In this document: positions 36,895 through 48,029 of the stretch, in pieces
Layout: every line of letters starts with the position of its first letter
How positions within the stretch are numbered: the stretch's first letter is position 1
Source of the DNA: Dacryopinax spathularia
Lineage: Eukaryota > Basidiomycota > Dacrymycetes > Dacrymycetales > Dacrymycetaceae
DNA: 64,000 nucleotides
NCBI GenBank assembly: GCA_037974965.1
Contig: JBBPFI010000002.1
Span: 2,604,001 to 2,668,000 of the forward strand
Direction of reading: 5' to 3'
Notes under the pieces: generated by a model
The model's input: the letters and a program-made list of their open reading frames with translations, nothing else
Told to the model about the DNA's origin: nothing
Databases searched by the model: none
Made by a program: the position numbers and the translations under genes

Positions 36895-38351
36895 ATGGGC
36901 TTCTTCTCCTCCAGACGCGCAGAATCAGTACCACTCCCAAAAACGCACGATGCGAAACCAATCACCTCAAAATGGTATGGAAAACTGCGAAAGAAGGACT
37001 CGCCTAATACCTCTCCACAACCAAACTCGGATGGATGGATCGAAGTGGCCTCTCCCACGCCGGCGACAGCTCAACGCTCTGCTCCGCCGGTAGCTGCAGA
37101 TCCCGTAACGTCTGTGTCTTCCTGTCTTTCTGCGTCGGGGCGGCGTGCTGAACTTGCAATAGTAGAACGCTCGCTTCACGCCTAAATGAGCTGGCTACTT
37201 CCTATGCGGATGGATTGATCAGGTGCGGATTGCTCTTCCTGTCCTACAACCCAAACCACTGACTAGCACACAGCGACGACGAATACCGCATTCTGCGCCA
37301 AGACATCTTTGAGCGCTATGGAACGGAGAACCAAGCCGGTCATTCCCATCTTCGAGCATCACAGAGAACAGCAAGAGACCCACAGGCATTCAGCCGCTCT
37401 CCTTTGCCCTCATTCACACCTGACATGCCCGTATGGGCAGCCCCCGAGTCTATAACACCGTCTTCGCCGCTTACAGTGTTCAAGAATAGCCTACGCCGCA
37501 CTGCTTCTCGCTCCTCCAACAAATCAGGCTCTGTCCTTCCCAACGCCGACTCGTCGGCCTCCATCTTCTCTTTTCGTTCCAACTCAACCATAACTGTGGC
37601 CAACTCGGCCCGGAACGCCTCATCCAACACACTCTCCACTCAGAACACGCCTCTGGCCCCGAGTCTAAACAAGTCGGCCGACCTCCTCTCCATCTCCTCT
37701 CGCCAATCAGGCGCTCCGTCCATAGCGCCTTCCAGCCGTTCCCGTGCCCCACCCTCTGCTTATCGTGGACAGGTGGCGCCGTCCTGGCCGAGTAACGGTC
37801 CACTGCGACAGACTTTACCCGACAACGACGAGGACAAGTCTGCGGCTCAACTACGTCGGGAGCTGGCTGAGGTTGAGTTGGAGGGAATGAGGGTGCTGGA
37901 AGGGTTTGACGCGAGAGAAGCAATCCTATTAGAGGAGGTGGAGGGGATGCATCTTGGGCTCGGGCTGGGCGTCAGCTTCTCCACTGCTAATGGGGCGAGC
38001 GTCGGTCCCTCGCTACCGCCGGTTGACTCTGCCGCGACTATCAAGCCCCGGAAACGGAACTCGCTGATCGACGTCCTGCCCCTTCGGTCAGCCTTCAAAG
38101 TTCCCGCTCACTTACCAGACTCGTCACTACCTACGCAACATCCGTCCAACCCTCCTCCTCCTCACCTATTACAATCCTCTCCAATAACAGAGGCTGTCCT
38201 GACGGCCCTGGAACCTGATCCCAAACTCGTGGAGGCCCTGGCCGAAGTGAGGAGAAGTCGTGCGCAGGTCAAACACCGCTACGAGGCTCGGATGGCGTAC
38301 CTACGAGCCAAGCTGAAGGGAGCTGAGCTGCACGAGAAGCTTTTGAGATAG
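36895..38351 (+). CDS. Conserved basidiomycete protein with possible N-myristoylation and C-terminal coiled coil
   Basis: No function was recognised. The start MGFFSSRRAESV fits the MGxxxS N-myristoylation pattern, so membrane attachment is possible. KPITSKWYGKLRKK follows, and after an intron RLNELATSYADGLI joins across another intron to SDDEYRILRQDIFERYG, which looks like a short conserved helical module. A long Ser/Pro-rich region spans about 37380-37820. It contains SLRRTASRSSNKSG, a likely PKA- or AGC-type phosphorylation patch. Helical segments AAQLRRELAEVELEGMRVL and LVEALAEVRRSRAQVKHRYE end at YLRAKLKGAELHEKLLR. I recall such ends in basidiomycete proteins of unknown function. It converges on HIS1. 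Confidence 0.75.
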
Positions 38352-38542
38352 TCAGTTCGCAGTGATTGCTTCTCGGTGTTAACTTGTAATAAGCGGTGAT
38401 CGGGGCTGGCCCCGGAACCCGCTCTGCCCACTGTACTTCTAGACACTCACGCGTCTCATCTTTGCGGCTTGAGAGGCACACCGCCATGGCCACAGTGTAT
38501 CGGCGCTACTTTTCAGCCGATTACATTCTACATGCGCGGTCA

Positions 38543-39670
38543 CTACACTCTACAATTGTCAAGGGCGATGATCAGAATATCTGAAGCGCCTATAGCCTCT
38601 AGCCGATCCATGATGTCCGCCACAACCTTCTTCTCAACCATCGAACCTACAGCCACCCAGCCCTCGTCTTCCAGCGGACTCACGGTTGCTGCACGCCTGC
38701 CAGGTGTGATTGCCGTGGCCTCCTTGAGGTGCTTGCGTTCGATATTGTAATTGCACAGCACGTATTTGTTTGCAGCAAGCACACCTGCTATCCGCCTTGT
38801 TATGCGGTCGACCAGGGGTAGGTGCTCCGTCTTCTTGGTTTTGGTGCTGCGGATCAGGACGGCCTCGGAGGCCAGCAACGTCGAGATAGCATGTAAACCG
38901 GCAGCGCGCATCGTCTCACCCGATTCTACATGGTCAATCGTATCAGTACACCGATGCGCCGGTCAACGCTCACAAGAGCATACGACTCACCAACTAGATC
39001 GACGATTCCATCCGCTAGCCCAAGGGCACAAGCTGCTTCCACACTTCCGCCCACATACTCAATCTTCGTCCTCGTTCCCAGCCTCTCATCTAGTTCTCTG
39101 AAATATCTTCCCGCTAGCACCTCAAAGCTGGTCACCACCCTCTTCCCGGCGAGCTGTTCCACCGACTGTATCTGGCCCTTCTCTGGCACCTGCACTTGCA
39201 GCGAGCACTTGCCAAATCCGAGCTGGAGGACCTCTTCGACTAGCGAGCCCATTTCGGACTCGGCTACCATGTCCTGACCGGTGATGCCAAGATCAACATT
39301 GCCTTCGCCGACAAAGCGCGGGATGTCCGCGGCGGGAAGAAAGACTCTGATACGGCAGTACGATGACAGCCATCGGCGAACTAGAGGGTATTAACTTACA
39401 GTGCCACAGGGAAGTTGCGCACCAGGCAGACGTCCAGTCGCTGTGATCTAGTGAACTGGATGTCCGCACCTGTGAAAAACGGATCAGGGGTGCTAGCAAG
39501 CCACCGTATAGTACAACCAGCGTACCATGCAGCAGTTCTAGACACTTGTCGTATAGCCGCCCTACGTGGTCGTCAATCAACTCTTTTCGAGCAGGCTGCG
39601 TCCAATGATGCTCACCCTTCTTCGGAATGGCGAACAGGAGCCTATCTTTTATCGATTCAAAATACTCCAT
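38543..39670 (-). CDS. HIS1: ATP phosphoribosyltransferase (first step of histidine synthesis)
   Basis: It makes phosphoribosyl-ATP from ATP and PRPP and is feedback-inhibited by histidine. From ATG 39670 the start reads MEYFESIKDRLLFAIPKKG; after a 54 nt in-frame intron it continues RLYDKCLELLHG. IPRFVGEGNVDLGITGQDMV and EEVLQLGFGKCSLQVQVPEK follow. KRVVTSFEVLAGRYFRELDE leads to EYVGGSVEAACALGLADGIV, the PRPP-binding region. After an intron, ESGETMRAAGLHAISTLLAS and the regulatory HisG_C domain (ATVSPLEDEGWVAVGSMVEK) end at 38543. Length fits the long, single-chain HisG form of fungi. An earlier TTG in frame (39697) is not needed. Confidence 0.94.
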
Positions 39671-40146
39671 TGACTCTTTTCCCGCGACAGAATCCAAGAA
39701 GAGGCGGCGCGAGCAAACTATGGCAAGGGGAGGATAGGAAAAGCGGTTGTGCTGAGATATGACAGTCTGAACTCTGACACTGGAGAAGCGAAGCAGTCAT
39801 CCAAGTTTCAACGAGTCAGGGTCCTCTGATTTGCACCCCCAACATTCGGCCGACGATGTTCTGTCATATTGGCTGGGTCGCACGTTCACTCCTTCGCTCC
39901 CAGAACCCCAGGCGATTGATAGGAAAATGGTGGACACAATGCTATCATATTGTCGGAAATGAAGGTAACTACCTGATACATAACAACATGAAAGAAGGAG
40001 TTTAGTGGGTGAATCATGCCGGGTCATGGTCCATATAGCGATGGGGTCATAACAAATGGATTTAGGATATTGCTGATGAGGGAAGAATCAAGTCAAGGCG
40101 GCGCGTACACTGAGGCAACGCGAAGAAGGGCAGCGGCCGACTACTT
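39671..40146. other. Intergenic region upstream of HIS1
   Basis: 476 bp between two minus-strand genes. It should contain the HIS1 promoter and the antiporter 3' UTR. I saw no clear TGACTC (Gcn4-type) site upstream of the ATG except GAGTCA-like bases within the first codons' leader near 39672-39677. Confidence 0.4.
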
Positions 40147-43100
40147 TCATTGGCTCCAAAGGGAAAGTAAAATTGCTTTGATCTGCTGGAGCCAGGATGG
40201 GGAAACTACAGCCGCAAAGCTGTCAGTGCGGACTATGGGGAAGCTTATGATCTGGCCGATTTCTGCTCCTACTGGGCGTGTCGGCGCGAAATAGAAGCCC
40301 GCCATCAATACGAGGTAGCTGTCGCAGCGATCAGCATATATTTGGACGGGTAACACCAACCAACGCACCTTAAGATCAACGTGCTACCACGGTGGTAGTT
40401 GCTCTTAGCCTCGATGTAGACATAGGTGAGAAGGAAAATAGAGAGGATGATGGCAATGACGTCCCAGCGAGGGAAAATCAACGTAAATGTATCAGCGATG
40501 TCGCCGACTCTACGTGGATTGTACCAAGCTGAGAAGGCGACCATGGCCGGGATCTGTAGCAGACAGACTTGAAGGGCGTAGGCCGAGCCGATTTCCATGC
40601 TAGGCAGACGAGGGTCAATCTCCGTTGCAACAGACAATCCAGGAAGCGTACCTCAAAGCGATATTGCCATTCATAGCGAATGACATTGCATTCATGAACT
40701 CGGTTGTGTTGGGAACAAGGGCGAAGAGAGTCAGCCCCAAGAACTTTTCGTCTATACCCGAACCCTCCAGGATGACATCCACCACGTCGACCAGAACTTC
40801 GGCAATCGCTGCGTATAATGCGGTACATGCCAGCAGTACGGCAGCGCTAACACCTCTGCTCCACGACGGAGCGTCGTGGCCGCCTTCTGCAGGACCTTCG
40901 TGCTGGCCCATAGCCGTCCTCGGGCGAGCAGGAGACGCAGCTTGCTGATGGCGCAAAGCTGAGACAGTGGCAACAGCCACCGCGCGCGTAAAGTCGTCGG
41001 TCGTCAGATTGGGCGGAAGTGGTAGGGGTTGATGATTTTGATAGTTCGTGGTTGATTTTACAGCTTGATTCACTGTTTCGATGAGGGGCCCGTAGCCGGC
41101 ACCAGGCATCCCGTTTGCTACCGAATTGACGCGGCGATTGGCAACAGGTGAAGCATTTGGAGGGCCAGCTCGGGGGGTGTTCACCGTGCTCGGGCCCTGG
41201 GTAGTGGACCTGTCCGGCTGTCCAACATACGCGCTGCCAATCGTAGTAGCCACACTAGGCCGGCGGGAGATGGGTCTGTGCATGGGAAGAGGCGATTTGG
41301 ATAGCTGCTGATTGACCATTTTGTTGTACACGGAGAGCATACGGCCTGTGGGCGGTGGAGGAGGCTGCGTTGCGCCCTCTAACGGGTGCATAAGCTGTTG
41401 TGGATTCTGCCAGATTTGGGTGGCATGCGTTCGAAGAGAGAACCATAGGCCGATCAGATACGACAGCAGAAGGACTGTGGCGCAGAAGTACATCAGACTC
41501 TTTACGGTCTCTTGATAGAAAGGATCGGTGGTCGGGTCAGGATGTTCGTAAAAACATTGCCGGCACATCCACGGCTGATCAGGCTCACTCCCAGGGAGAC
41601 TTGCAGGGCATCCGACACAGGACAGACGAAACTAAAGCATGCACATAAGACTTAAGCTGATAGTACATGAAAAGACAGCTTACGTTTCCGTATGTCTGGT
41701 AGAACATGGTCGGTGTCAGCGTGCCGATGATAGCCATGATAAGCATAGTGCTGGTGACGCCGGCACTTTTGGCGTTAAACTTCTGCTCCTTTCTTCTGAG
41801 CGCGCCAGAGCACATACTTGCTCCCGGCATCAACAAGACGCCAGCCAGCAAACTGCCTACGATAGAGCCTTCGACCAACAAACCCTTGCCTTGGTTGAGG
41901 GCCATGCCGTACAGAATTATCTCGATGATGGAGCCGAACGTGGCGTTGATGACAGCGCCCATGCCAATGCTGGACTGGGCTGAGATACTGGCGACGGCCA
42001 TGCCGATGAAATATGACAGCGGGATTACGCTGAGGAGCGCAAGAATGAAGATGAGCGGCCGGGAGGCGATGACGTTGAGAAAGGGGGTCGGATTCCGCTC
42101 CCGCATGGGCAGCAATACGAACGCATCGAAGAGAACGAAGAAGACCACAGGCATCAGGTTGACGAACATGATGTTCACGCCACCTATTGTGTATTTGTAG
42201 TATTGCAGGCCGGCAGCGCGATACGTGCAGAGGAGAACGGTCGAGCGCGGGGCACCAGAAGGTGCAGCTTGACCCGCTCGAAGCCTTGTGCGTTTGACGG
42301 TAGTGTGGCTCTCGTTACCCCCGTTCTCAGTTACCACCACGGCAGGCGGCGAGCAGAATCGAATAGAGAGTGGCCTCGTCATCATCAGCTTCACCAGTGC
42401 CCAGTTGAGCTTCGCCATAGGGATGGGCAGAACCATTCCAAAGCAGAGAAGACATATGACCAGCTGGATCGGGGCGATAGCAACCGGATAGAGGGTCCAG
42501 TATACAAGACGGCCCAAGAATTCGCCTGGTTGAGGAGCAGGTGGATATGTTACGGGAGGCGCCCGATCTGGGATGGTATCGTACACTCTCCGTGCCTTCG
42601 ACTTCGTCCCAGGCCGCACGGTAGACTCTGAATCTCTCGTATCGGCGTGTGGCAGGAGTGCCGAGCGTTCTGTTACTGGCGCAGGCCAGTTCGATGTCAT
42701 TGCAGACGGCATGGAAGAAGAACGCGGGTCGGCGAAGAAATCGGTATCTCCATTTTCGGCACCGTCTGGAGCACGGCTACTTTGCGGTTGACCGTCGATC
42801 TCCTCCTCACTTTCGTCGAGATGAGGACTGGGATGGGCTTTGATGGTTCCGGCGGACTCGGACCCACTCCTTGTTCTGGCCGCATACACGGCATTCTCCT
42901 CATCTCTGACCCTACTCCACTCGCGCTCGACCTCGACATCCTCGGGCAGATCGCCTTCAACGTATTTCCCGAAAGGCCAGATGATATACCAGCCCAAACC
43001 CCATATAATCCACGCGTACCGTCTGCCACCGTAGGGTACAACTGCGAGGACGACTGCGACAGCAGTACATACAAGGCCGAGCCACCAGCCGAAAGCGACG

Positions 43101-43783
43101 GCCCAGAAGATATTGCCCGGTGTAATGTGCCGTTCGCGACTAGGGACATTGTGGATAGCCGTCTCTGCATTTCGCGTGACAGTGCGGCTCTTCTTGTAGA
43201 GCGCTGGCTTCCATATAGGAAGGCCAAAGGGGTGTTCAACGTTTATCAAGCTTTGGCGTTCCTTCAAAGTGACAGGATCATCTTCCGTATGACTGGCAAT
43301 GTGCTCTTCAAGAGCTTCGGCTTCATCTGGTGTATTATCATCACCGCCGTCGTCGCCGACTTCGATATCTCGCTCTTCCTGCTCGTTATCCTGCACGTAT
43401 TCGTCGATCATGTCAGTTCCATCTCTGCTGATCCTGGATCCGGTAGTAGCCACACTTGCGCTCCTGTTCAGACGGCGGCGCCGAGCGTTGGGTGCGGAAC
43501 TGGACAGACTGCGTGTGCCCCGGCCGGCACCGCTCGTACTTCGGCCCGAAGGACGACCAGGAGAAGAGGAGCGAGGTTGATAGTGTCTGGGCGAGAAAGG
43601 GGGAAAGTAAGAAGTGCTAGCCGATGTCGGTTGCGTCTCCGACCAACTCTGCGCTGCCTGAGGATGACCGTGGCCATGCCTGTATGCGCCCGGAGTTGGC
43701 GTCTCGCTGGGTGGGATGAAGATCGGCGCTGGTTGTTGATGAGTCTCCGGCGTCGCAGGTGTCTGGCGGTTGTCGTCCTCCAT
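40147..43783 (-). CDS. VNX1: Vacuolar cation/proton antiporter, VNX1/CAX family
   Basis: This family exchanges Na+, K+ or Ca2+ for H+ across the vacuolar or an inner membrane. A long disordered cytosolic N-terminus (MEDDNRQTPATPETHQQPAP and onward) precedes the membrane part. Segments include ITPGNIFWAVAFGWWLGLVC, IAPIQLVICLLCFGMVLPIP, GGVNIMFVNLMPVVFFVLFD and PLIFILALLSVIPLSYFIGM. The Na_Ca exchanger alpha-repeat appears as GMGAVINATFGSIIEIILYG, and the second one around FALVPNTTEFMNAMSFAMNG. Later there are SMEIGSAYALQVCLLQIPAM and VIAIILSIFLLTYVYIEAKS, ending at 40147 after YLVLMAGFYFAPTRP. Length over 1,100 residues and the VNX1-type N-terminal hydrophobic extension separate it from the short Vcx1. 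A Pro/Ala-rich loop splits the two halves. Confidence 0.9.
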
Positions 43784-44705
43784 CGCTCTCTACGGTCGTC
43801 GGTGGTCGATGGTCGATGAAGCAAGTGACCGTATTGAGAAGAGAGAGAGGGTGGGGAGGGAGAGGGGGAAGGGTATAGGAGAGGGTGATGCAGTCAACGC
43901 GCGCATGTGCGTGATGTGCCGCGAAGCCAAGGCACGGCGCCGGGTGCGGGTGCAATCAATGCCGACCGGCCGCAATCATTGGAACCGGCCCTCAACCATC
44001 CAAACGCTTGATCAGCGATGTCATGGTCCGTGCGCCTACAACCCAGTCGAGACACTTTTGTTCTTGTATGCGAAAATCGTGTGTCCTCATCCCCGCCCAT
44101 ATTATGTCTGTTCTTGGGCATAGGTAAAGGTGCGCAGGGCTTACCCCTGAATCCCAATCGCAGCGAAGGTTCTGGTCAGTTGGCCAGCTGAGCTCCGACA
44201 TTACGATGATACAAGGTCTTGACGCGTCAGCGAGACGAATTTCAGCTTGTCCACAAGCGACACCGGGAAAGTGTTGCTTTCAGGTATTCCGGCCCTGAAC
44301 GTGCACATTACATACAGAACGCGGGGTGCAGATATACACGACTGTGGCGCACGAAGTTCCCACTCATCAAACAGCCGTGGAGGGATACATTCCGCTTCTT
44401 CGTTCTTTTGTATGGTGACCGACCACAGTCTAAATGGTGTTTCCCAATTGGAGGGCTGCGTGGTACTGTAGGCTGCTTCGCATACGTGGGCGTACGAGGT
44501 GTCATGGGCAAATGAACGGAGGTCGCAGCGAAAAGTCTTCGAGCGCGCAAGCCAACATTAACCACATTTAATTCAAAGATTACCAAAAAGACAGGCGCCA
44601 GATGCAGGACCCGCGATTCCCGTCCCGCGCGATTCCCGCGTTACGTGCCATCTATTGACAATCATCTGTCCTCAGTGAAAGGAAGTGGGAGAATAGAGCG
44701 TGCGT
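43784..44705. other. Intergenic region between antiporter start and metallothionein end
   Basis: 922 bp, presumably the antiporter promoter and leader. Purine-rich repeats (GAGAGAGAG-like) occur at 43840-43885. Only short open frames of no known type were seen. Confidence 0.5.
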
Positions 44706-44918
44706 TCAGCACTTGCACTCGCCGGGCTGACAGCATATGGTCAGCTCTCGATTGCTTAAGAAGCAAAGTGGATGAACGTACAGCGCAGCCGCAGGAGTCG
44801 CCGCAGTTGCACTGGGACTCGCCGCAGTGGGCATCGACAACGACGGTAATGATAGCCTGAGCAAGACATGGCATTAGCTACATTCCATGAATGAGGGGAA
44901 AGGTAAACTCACAGCCAT
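44706..44918 (-). CDS. Metallothionein-like protein, 33 residues, seven cysteines
   Basis: Metallothioneins bind Cu(I), Zn or Cd through cysteine clusters. Three exons: 44918-44913 (MA), 44856-44782 (25 codons) and 44726-44706 (PGECKC and stop). Introns are 56 and 55 nt with GT-AG ends. The product begins MAAIITVVVDAHCG and ends CNCGDSCGCAPGECKC. Cysteines at 13, 18, 20, 24, 26, 31 and 33 give C-x4-C-x-C-x3-C-x-C-x4-C-x-C, all CxC types, with no aromatic residue and one His. Seven cysteines is also the number in the Neurospora and Agaricus copper metallothioneins, though the spacing here differs. A TATA box lies about 90 bp upstream of the ATG. The split, tiny frame means automatic callers can miss it. 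No other copy was found in the window. Confidence 0.85.
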
Positions 44919-45004
44919 TGGGTTCGATCTGAGGTGTAGGAAGCCAGTTGTTAGGCGGTGTCTTTCGAGAGCGAGATGGGGAGACTGGACGAGGGACGGC
45001 GGGG

Positions 45005-45012
45005 TTTTTATA
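45005..45012 (-). promoter_or_regulatory. TATA box of the metallothionein gene
   Basis: On the minus strand it reads TATAAAAA, 87-94 bp before the start codon. A good TATA box fits a strongly inducible gene. Confidence 0.7.
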
Positions 45013-45123
45013 CCCGTCAACGCTTACATGGGAACCTGGTGCCGGCTCGCAGGTCTCTTGACGGACCAGAAGACATGCGGGAGTCCCGCCGCAGCGCGTC
45101 TTAAGTCCTGCGAAAGGCAATTA

Positions 45124-45130
45124 GTGCGCA
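45124..45130 (-). promoter_or_regulatory. Possible metal-response element upstream of metallothionein
   Basis: TGCGCAC on the minus strand matches the animal MRE core TGCRCNC, about 210 bp upstream of the ATG. The 7 bp match can arise by chance, and fungal copper factors use other sites. Confidence 0.25.
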
Positions 45131-45795
45131 AGATTTTGGGACGCATGAGAACGCCCATCCCACCCCACCGTGCGGACATGGAGCTTAGCATGGTCAGGTG
45201 AACAACGGCGAGGAACGCCTGACAACGTGTCCGACGTGCTTTGCAGTGCGTTGCGGATTACGATTATCGGCCATATGTTTGATCGCACGAACCGAAGACG
45301 AACGTGTAGCCGAGTTGAAAGCCGCCAGCAACGAGAGACCAGCGGAAATACCCTCAGTAACTGTTGGAAGAAGGACACGCACCGGGGAACGTCAGCCGAG
45401 AACCGGTATGAGACATGACACATACAGATACTGGGCCTTTCCAATCTAATCTAAGCGAGAGCTGTTCCGCAGTGCGGCACAAAGGAAAACGGAATGTCAA
45501 AGAATTGCGCTATTTCCAGGATTGCCGCAGCCCCCCCTTCAACTGGAGCCTTCCAGCGGCTTATAGGGACAGTTCCCATAGGATATGAAGCACATGAGGA
45601 TCCTTCAAGAATGTTGCGCGGCGCTTTCCCGTACCGAGAGAAGGGAGATGAAGCGTACCACGAGGGTGGGGCATAACACAGGCAAAACCTCGCTGCTCCG
45701 AAAGGACCGCCTCCACAGCCTTTGTCGAACTGTGGACTATCTTAAGCCCAAGTATATCCGGTCATTCACATACTTACATCGCAATATATCTAAAT

Positions 45796-47309
45796 CTAGA
45801 TCGCTCTGGCCAGATACTCCTCCCGTGCTTTGGCAACGCGCTCGGCGGCCACATCGCCCTCCGGAAGCTCGGGCAGCTTGTAACCGTTCTCCTTGATCTC
45901 CTTAGCAGCGGTGGGATACGCTTCCCATGCATGCTTCTCCGCGTCGTGTCCCAGAAGCCATTCCTCCCTATTCAGTGCGACGCTGTTCGGATCCTGGACA
46001 GCTTTCTTATCGTCTGCCTGGTGCCATTTGTCCCTGTTTGTCTCGCCCGTGCGCTGCGCCTGCCGCACGCGTTGATATCGGATCTTCTCGAATGCCCGGA
46101 TAGCCAGTGGAGCTTCCTCCGGACCGGAGATTTTAAGGTTCACAGCAATGGTCACGCCGTCCTCGATTGCCTGGCTGGCGCCCTGGATGCTGGTGGGAAG
46201 GAAAGGATGTGCGGCATCGCCGATAACAGCGATGCGCGCCTTCTTACTTATCCACGTCGGCAGCGGGTCGCGATACACGAGTTTCCAGTCGACACAGCTG
46301 GGTGCTTTTGAGAGGATGGCCGCACAGCGAGGATCCCAGTCCTCGACGATCTTTAGGACGTCCTCCATCTTCCCAGGGAAGGACCACGACTCCTCGATGT
46401 CGGCCGTATCTTTGTGCGTGATGACCCAGCTGACATCCTTGCCACCCTTGGAGGACGAGGACAGCATGTGAACATCCTTTCCGATCCAGCCATAGAACGC
46501 ATCGCCATCCTTGACGAGGTAGTCGGACAGAGGGTCATCGGCGATGCCGCTCTCCTTGGCGCTGAACCAGGCACGATAGATGGCATATCCGGATGGCTTG
46601 GGCTTGTCGAAGTAGCCCTAGAGGTATCGTCAATGGCCGGGTTCACAACAGATCAAACCCATACTCACCAATACCATCTCCCTAGCCTTCGAGCGTACTC
46701 CGTCTGCACCGATCACGACGTCCGCACTCAACCTCTCCCCATTGCAGACGACGCCAGCCGCGTTCTCGTCCTCCCAGTACTCTGTCACATTCGAGCCGAG
46801 CCGCATATCCACGCCGAGCTGATGAGTATTTCAGTACCGTCCTCAGCAACCGGTCGAAAGTACGCGCACCTCGATAGCATGGTCGAACAGGATCTGGTGC
46901 AGCTCGCCTCGATGGCCATTGTAGCTGTAGCTACCGAACTCCTTCTCGTTCAGCGGCTGGGCGGTAATGAGATCGCCCTTCCATGTATGCAGGTGGAACG
47001 TCTTCAGGTGGGTGCACAGCGGCCAGATTTTATCATGCAGTCCCCAGCGTTCGAATATCCTGCCGGCATTGGGACCGAAGGAAATGATGTCGCCCAGCAC
47101 CTTGAGCGCCGGGAACTTCTCAAGGAGGATGACATCGTGTCCCTGCGCAGACACATCAGCCCCGTCCATCTCATCTTTGGGAGGCAACGCACCTTCAAGC
47201 GCGACTCGATCGCGCATGCCAGTCCTGCAAATCCTGCGCCAACAATGATGATCTTCACGGGCCTGTTACTCTTCTCCGCCCCAGCTCCATTCGTGCCGTT
47301 CGTAGCCAT
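45796..47309 (-). CDS. FAD-dependent monooxygenase 1 (salicylate hydroxylase-like)
   Basis: Class A flavin monooxygenases use NADPH and O2 to hydroxylate aromatic rings. From MATNGTNG (47309) the FAD fold starts [19 protein letters not shown], giving GxGxxG without interruption. After an intron, [40 protein letters not shown] and [15 protein letters not shown] follow. The DG motif is [16 protein letters not shown] and the GD motif [15 protein letters not shown], in one exon. The C-terminus reads EENGY-type residues ([15 protein letters not shown]) and ends EEYLARAI at 45796. Copy 1 keeps introns after the FAD fold (ESRLK), after HAIE and at KAREMVL, but lacks those that copies 2 and 3 have at GAGFG and IGDAA. 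The substrate is unknown; salicylate, phenolics and isoflavonoids are typical for relatives. Confidence 0.9.
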
Positions 47310-48029
47310 TGTAGAAGAACCGAATGTTGAGCTTGGCGAGCTGGACACGAGAGAAGAACCGACTGAATAATGCGACGTTCTCCCTCCCCAGCAGATGCCA
47401 TATACCCCTGCCTACCCTCCTTGCCGCCGCCCGGGGTGCCCTGTGGACAAGGAATAGCCTATACTGTCATGCCGGCCTTAGAGTACTAGTGTGCCGTTCC
47501 CGATCCATCCGCCGGCCCGGAATTATTCAGCTCATGTTCGGCCGGAGAAACGTCGTGGAGTCGGCGGGGACTTCGGTCGTCGTCTAAAAGTGCCTTGTGA
47601 GGGGTAAGCGGGGGTTGCCGATTCTGGTCGTGGCAAGCACGTGAGGGATGCGGGGCTCCGGCCGGACAATCGTTCAACCGCCATACCCCGGATTGCCCGA
47701 TGTTTGTGCTCAGCACCCAATGCAAGAAATTTCTAGGTCGTTGCACAAAGCGCCTGACGCGGTGAAGTGACCATTGGAAAAACATCCATTTCCCCCAACG
47801 ATGGATCGGCGTGAAGTTCATCATATCTCATCATCACCTATCTATATGAAAATGATTCCCGTCTCCCAAATGAAAGCCAACAATAAGGGAACTGAGACGC
47901 ATGAAGGGTAGTAGCGCAAGAGGGAGAGAGTGCAATAAAATCAGTATGATGTGCTCGCTCGAACAGAACGCAAAGGGAAGAAGAGGGAAGATAACATGGA
48001 CAGTATGTCTAATCAACCCAGCGAGTCGC
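47310..48029. other. Intergenic region, monooxygenase 1 promoter and reductase 3' end
   Basis: 720 bp between two minus-strand genes. Apart from the TATA-like box at 47399-47408 nothing was recognised. Confidence 0.5.
47399..47408 (-). promoter_or_regulatory. TATA-like box of monooxygenase 1
   Basis: GGGGTATATG on the minus strand, 90-99 bp upstream of the start codon. Copy 2 has almost the same decamer in the same kind of place. Confidence 0.5.

Larger units (their letters stand above)
44919..45795. other. Intergenic region, metallothionein upstream and monooxygenase 1 3' side
   Basis: 877 bp. The half next to metallothionein is its promoter. The rest has no recognised gene; short open frames on both strands look like chance. 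Confidence 0.5.

Noticed and set aside
42647-43819. 390-codon plus-strand open frame
   Set aside because: Antisense to the antiporter N-terminus; low-complexity, Arg-rich, no family.
43894-44201. Possible short spliced gene upstream of the antiporter
   Set aside because: A start (MSELSWPTDQ) and a GTAAG donor can be drawn, but the product has no conserved look and covers the antiporter leader.
45121-45444. 107-codon minus-strand open frame upstream of metallothionein
   Set aside because: Arg- and Cys-rich composition without pattern and no splice or family support.
46414-47370. 318-codon plus-strand open frame
   Set aside because: Antisense to monooxygenase 1, whose FAD motifs are clear on the minus strand.
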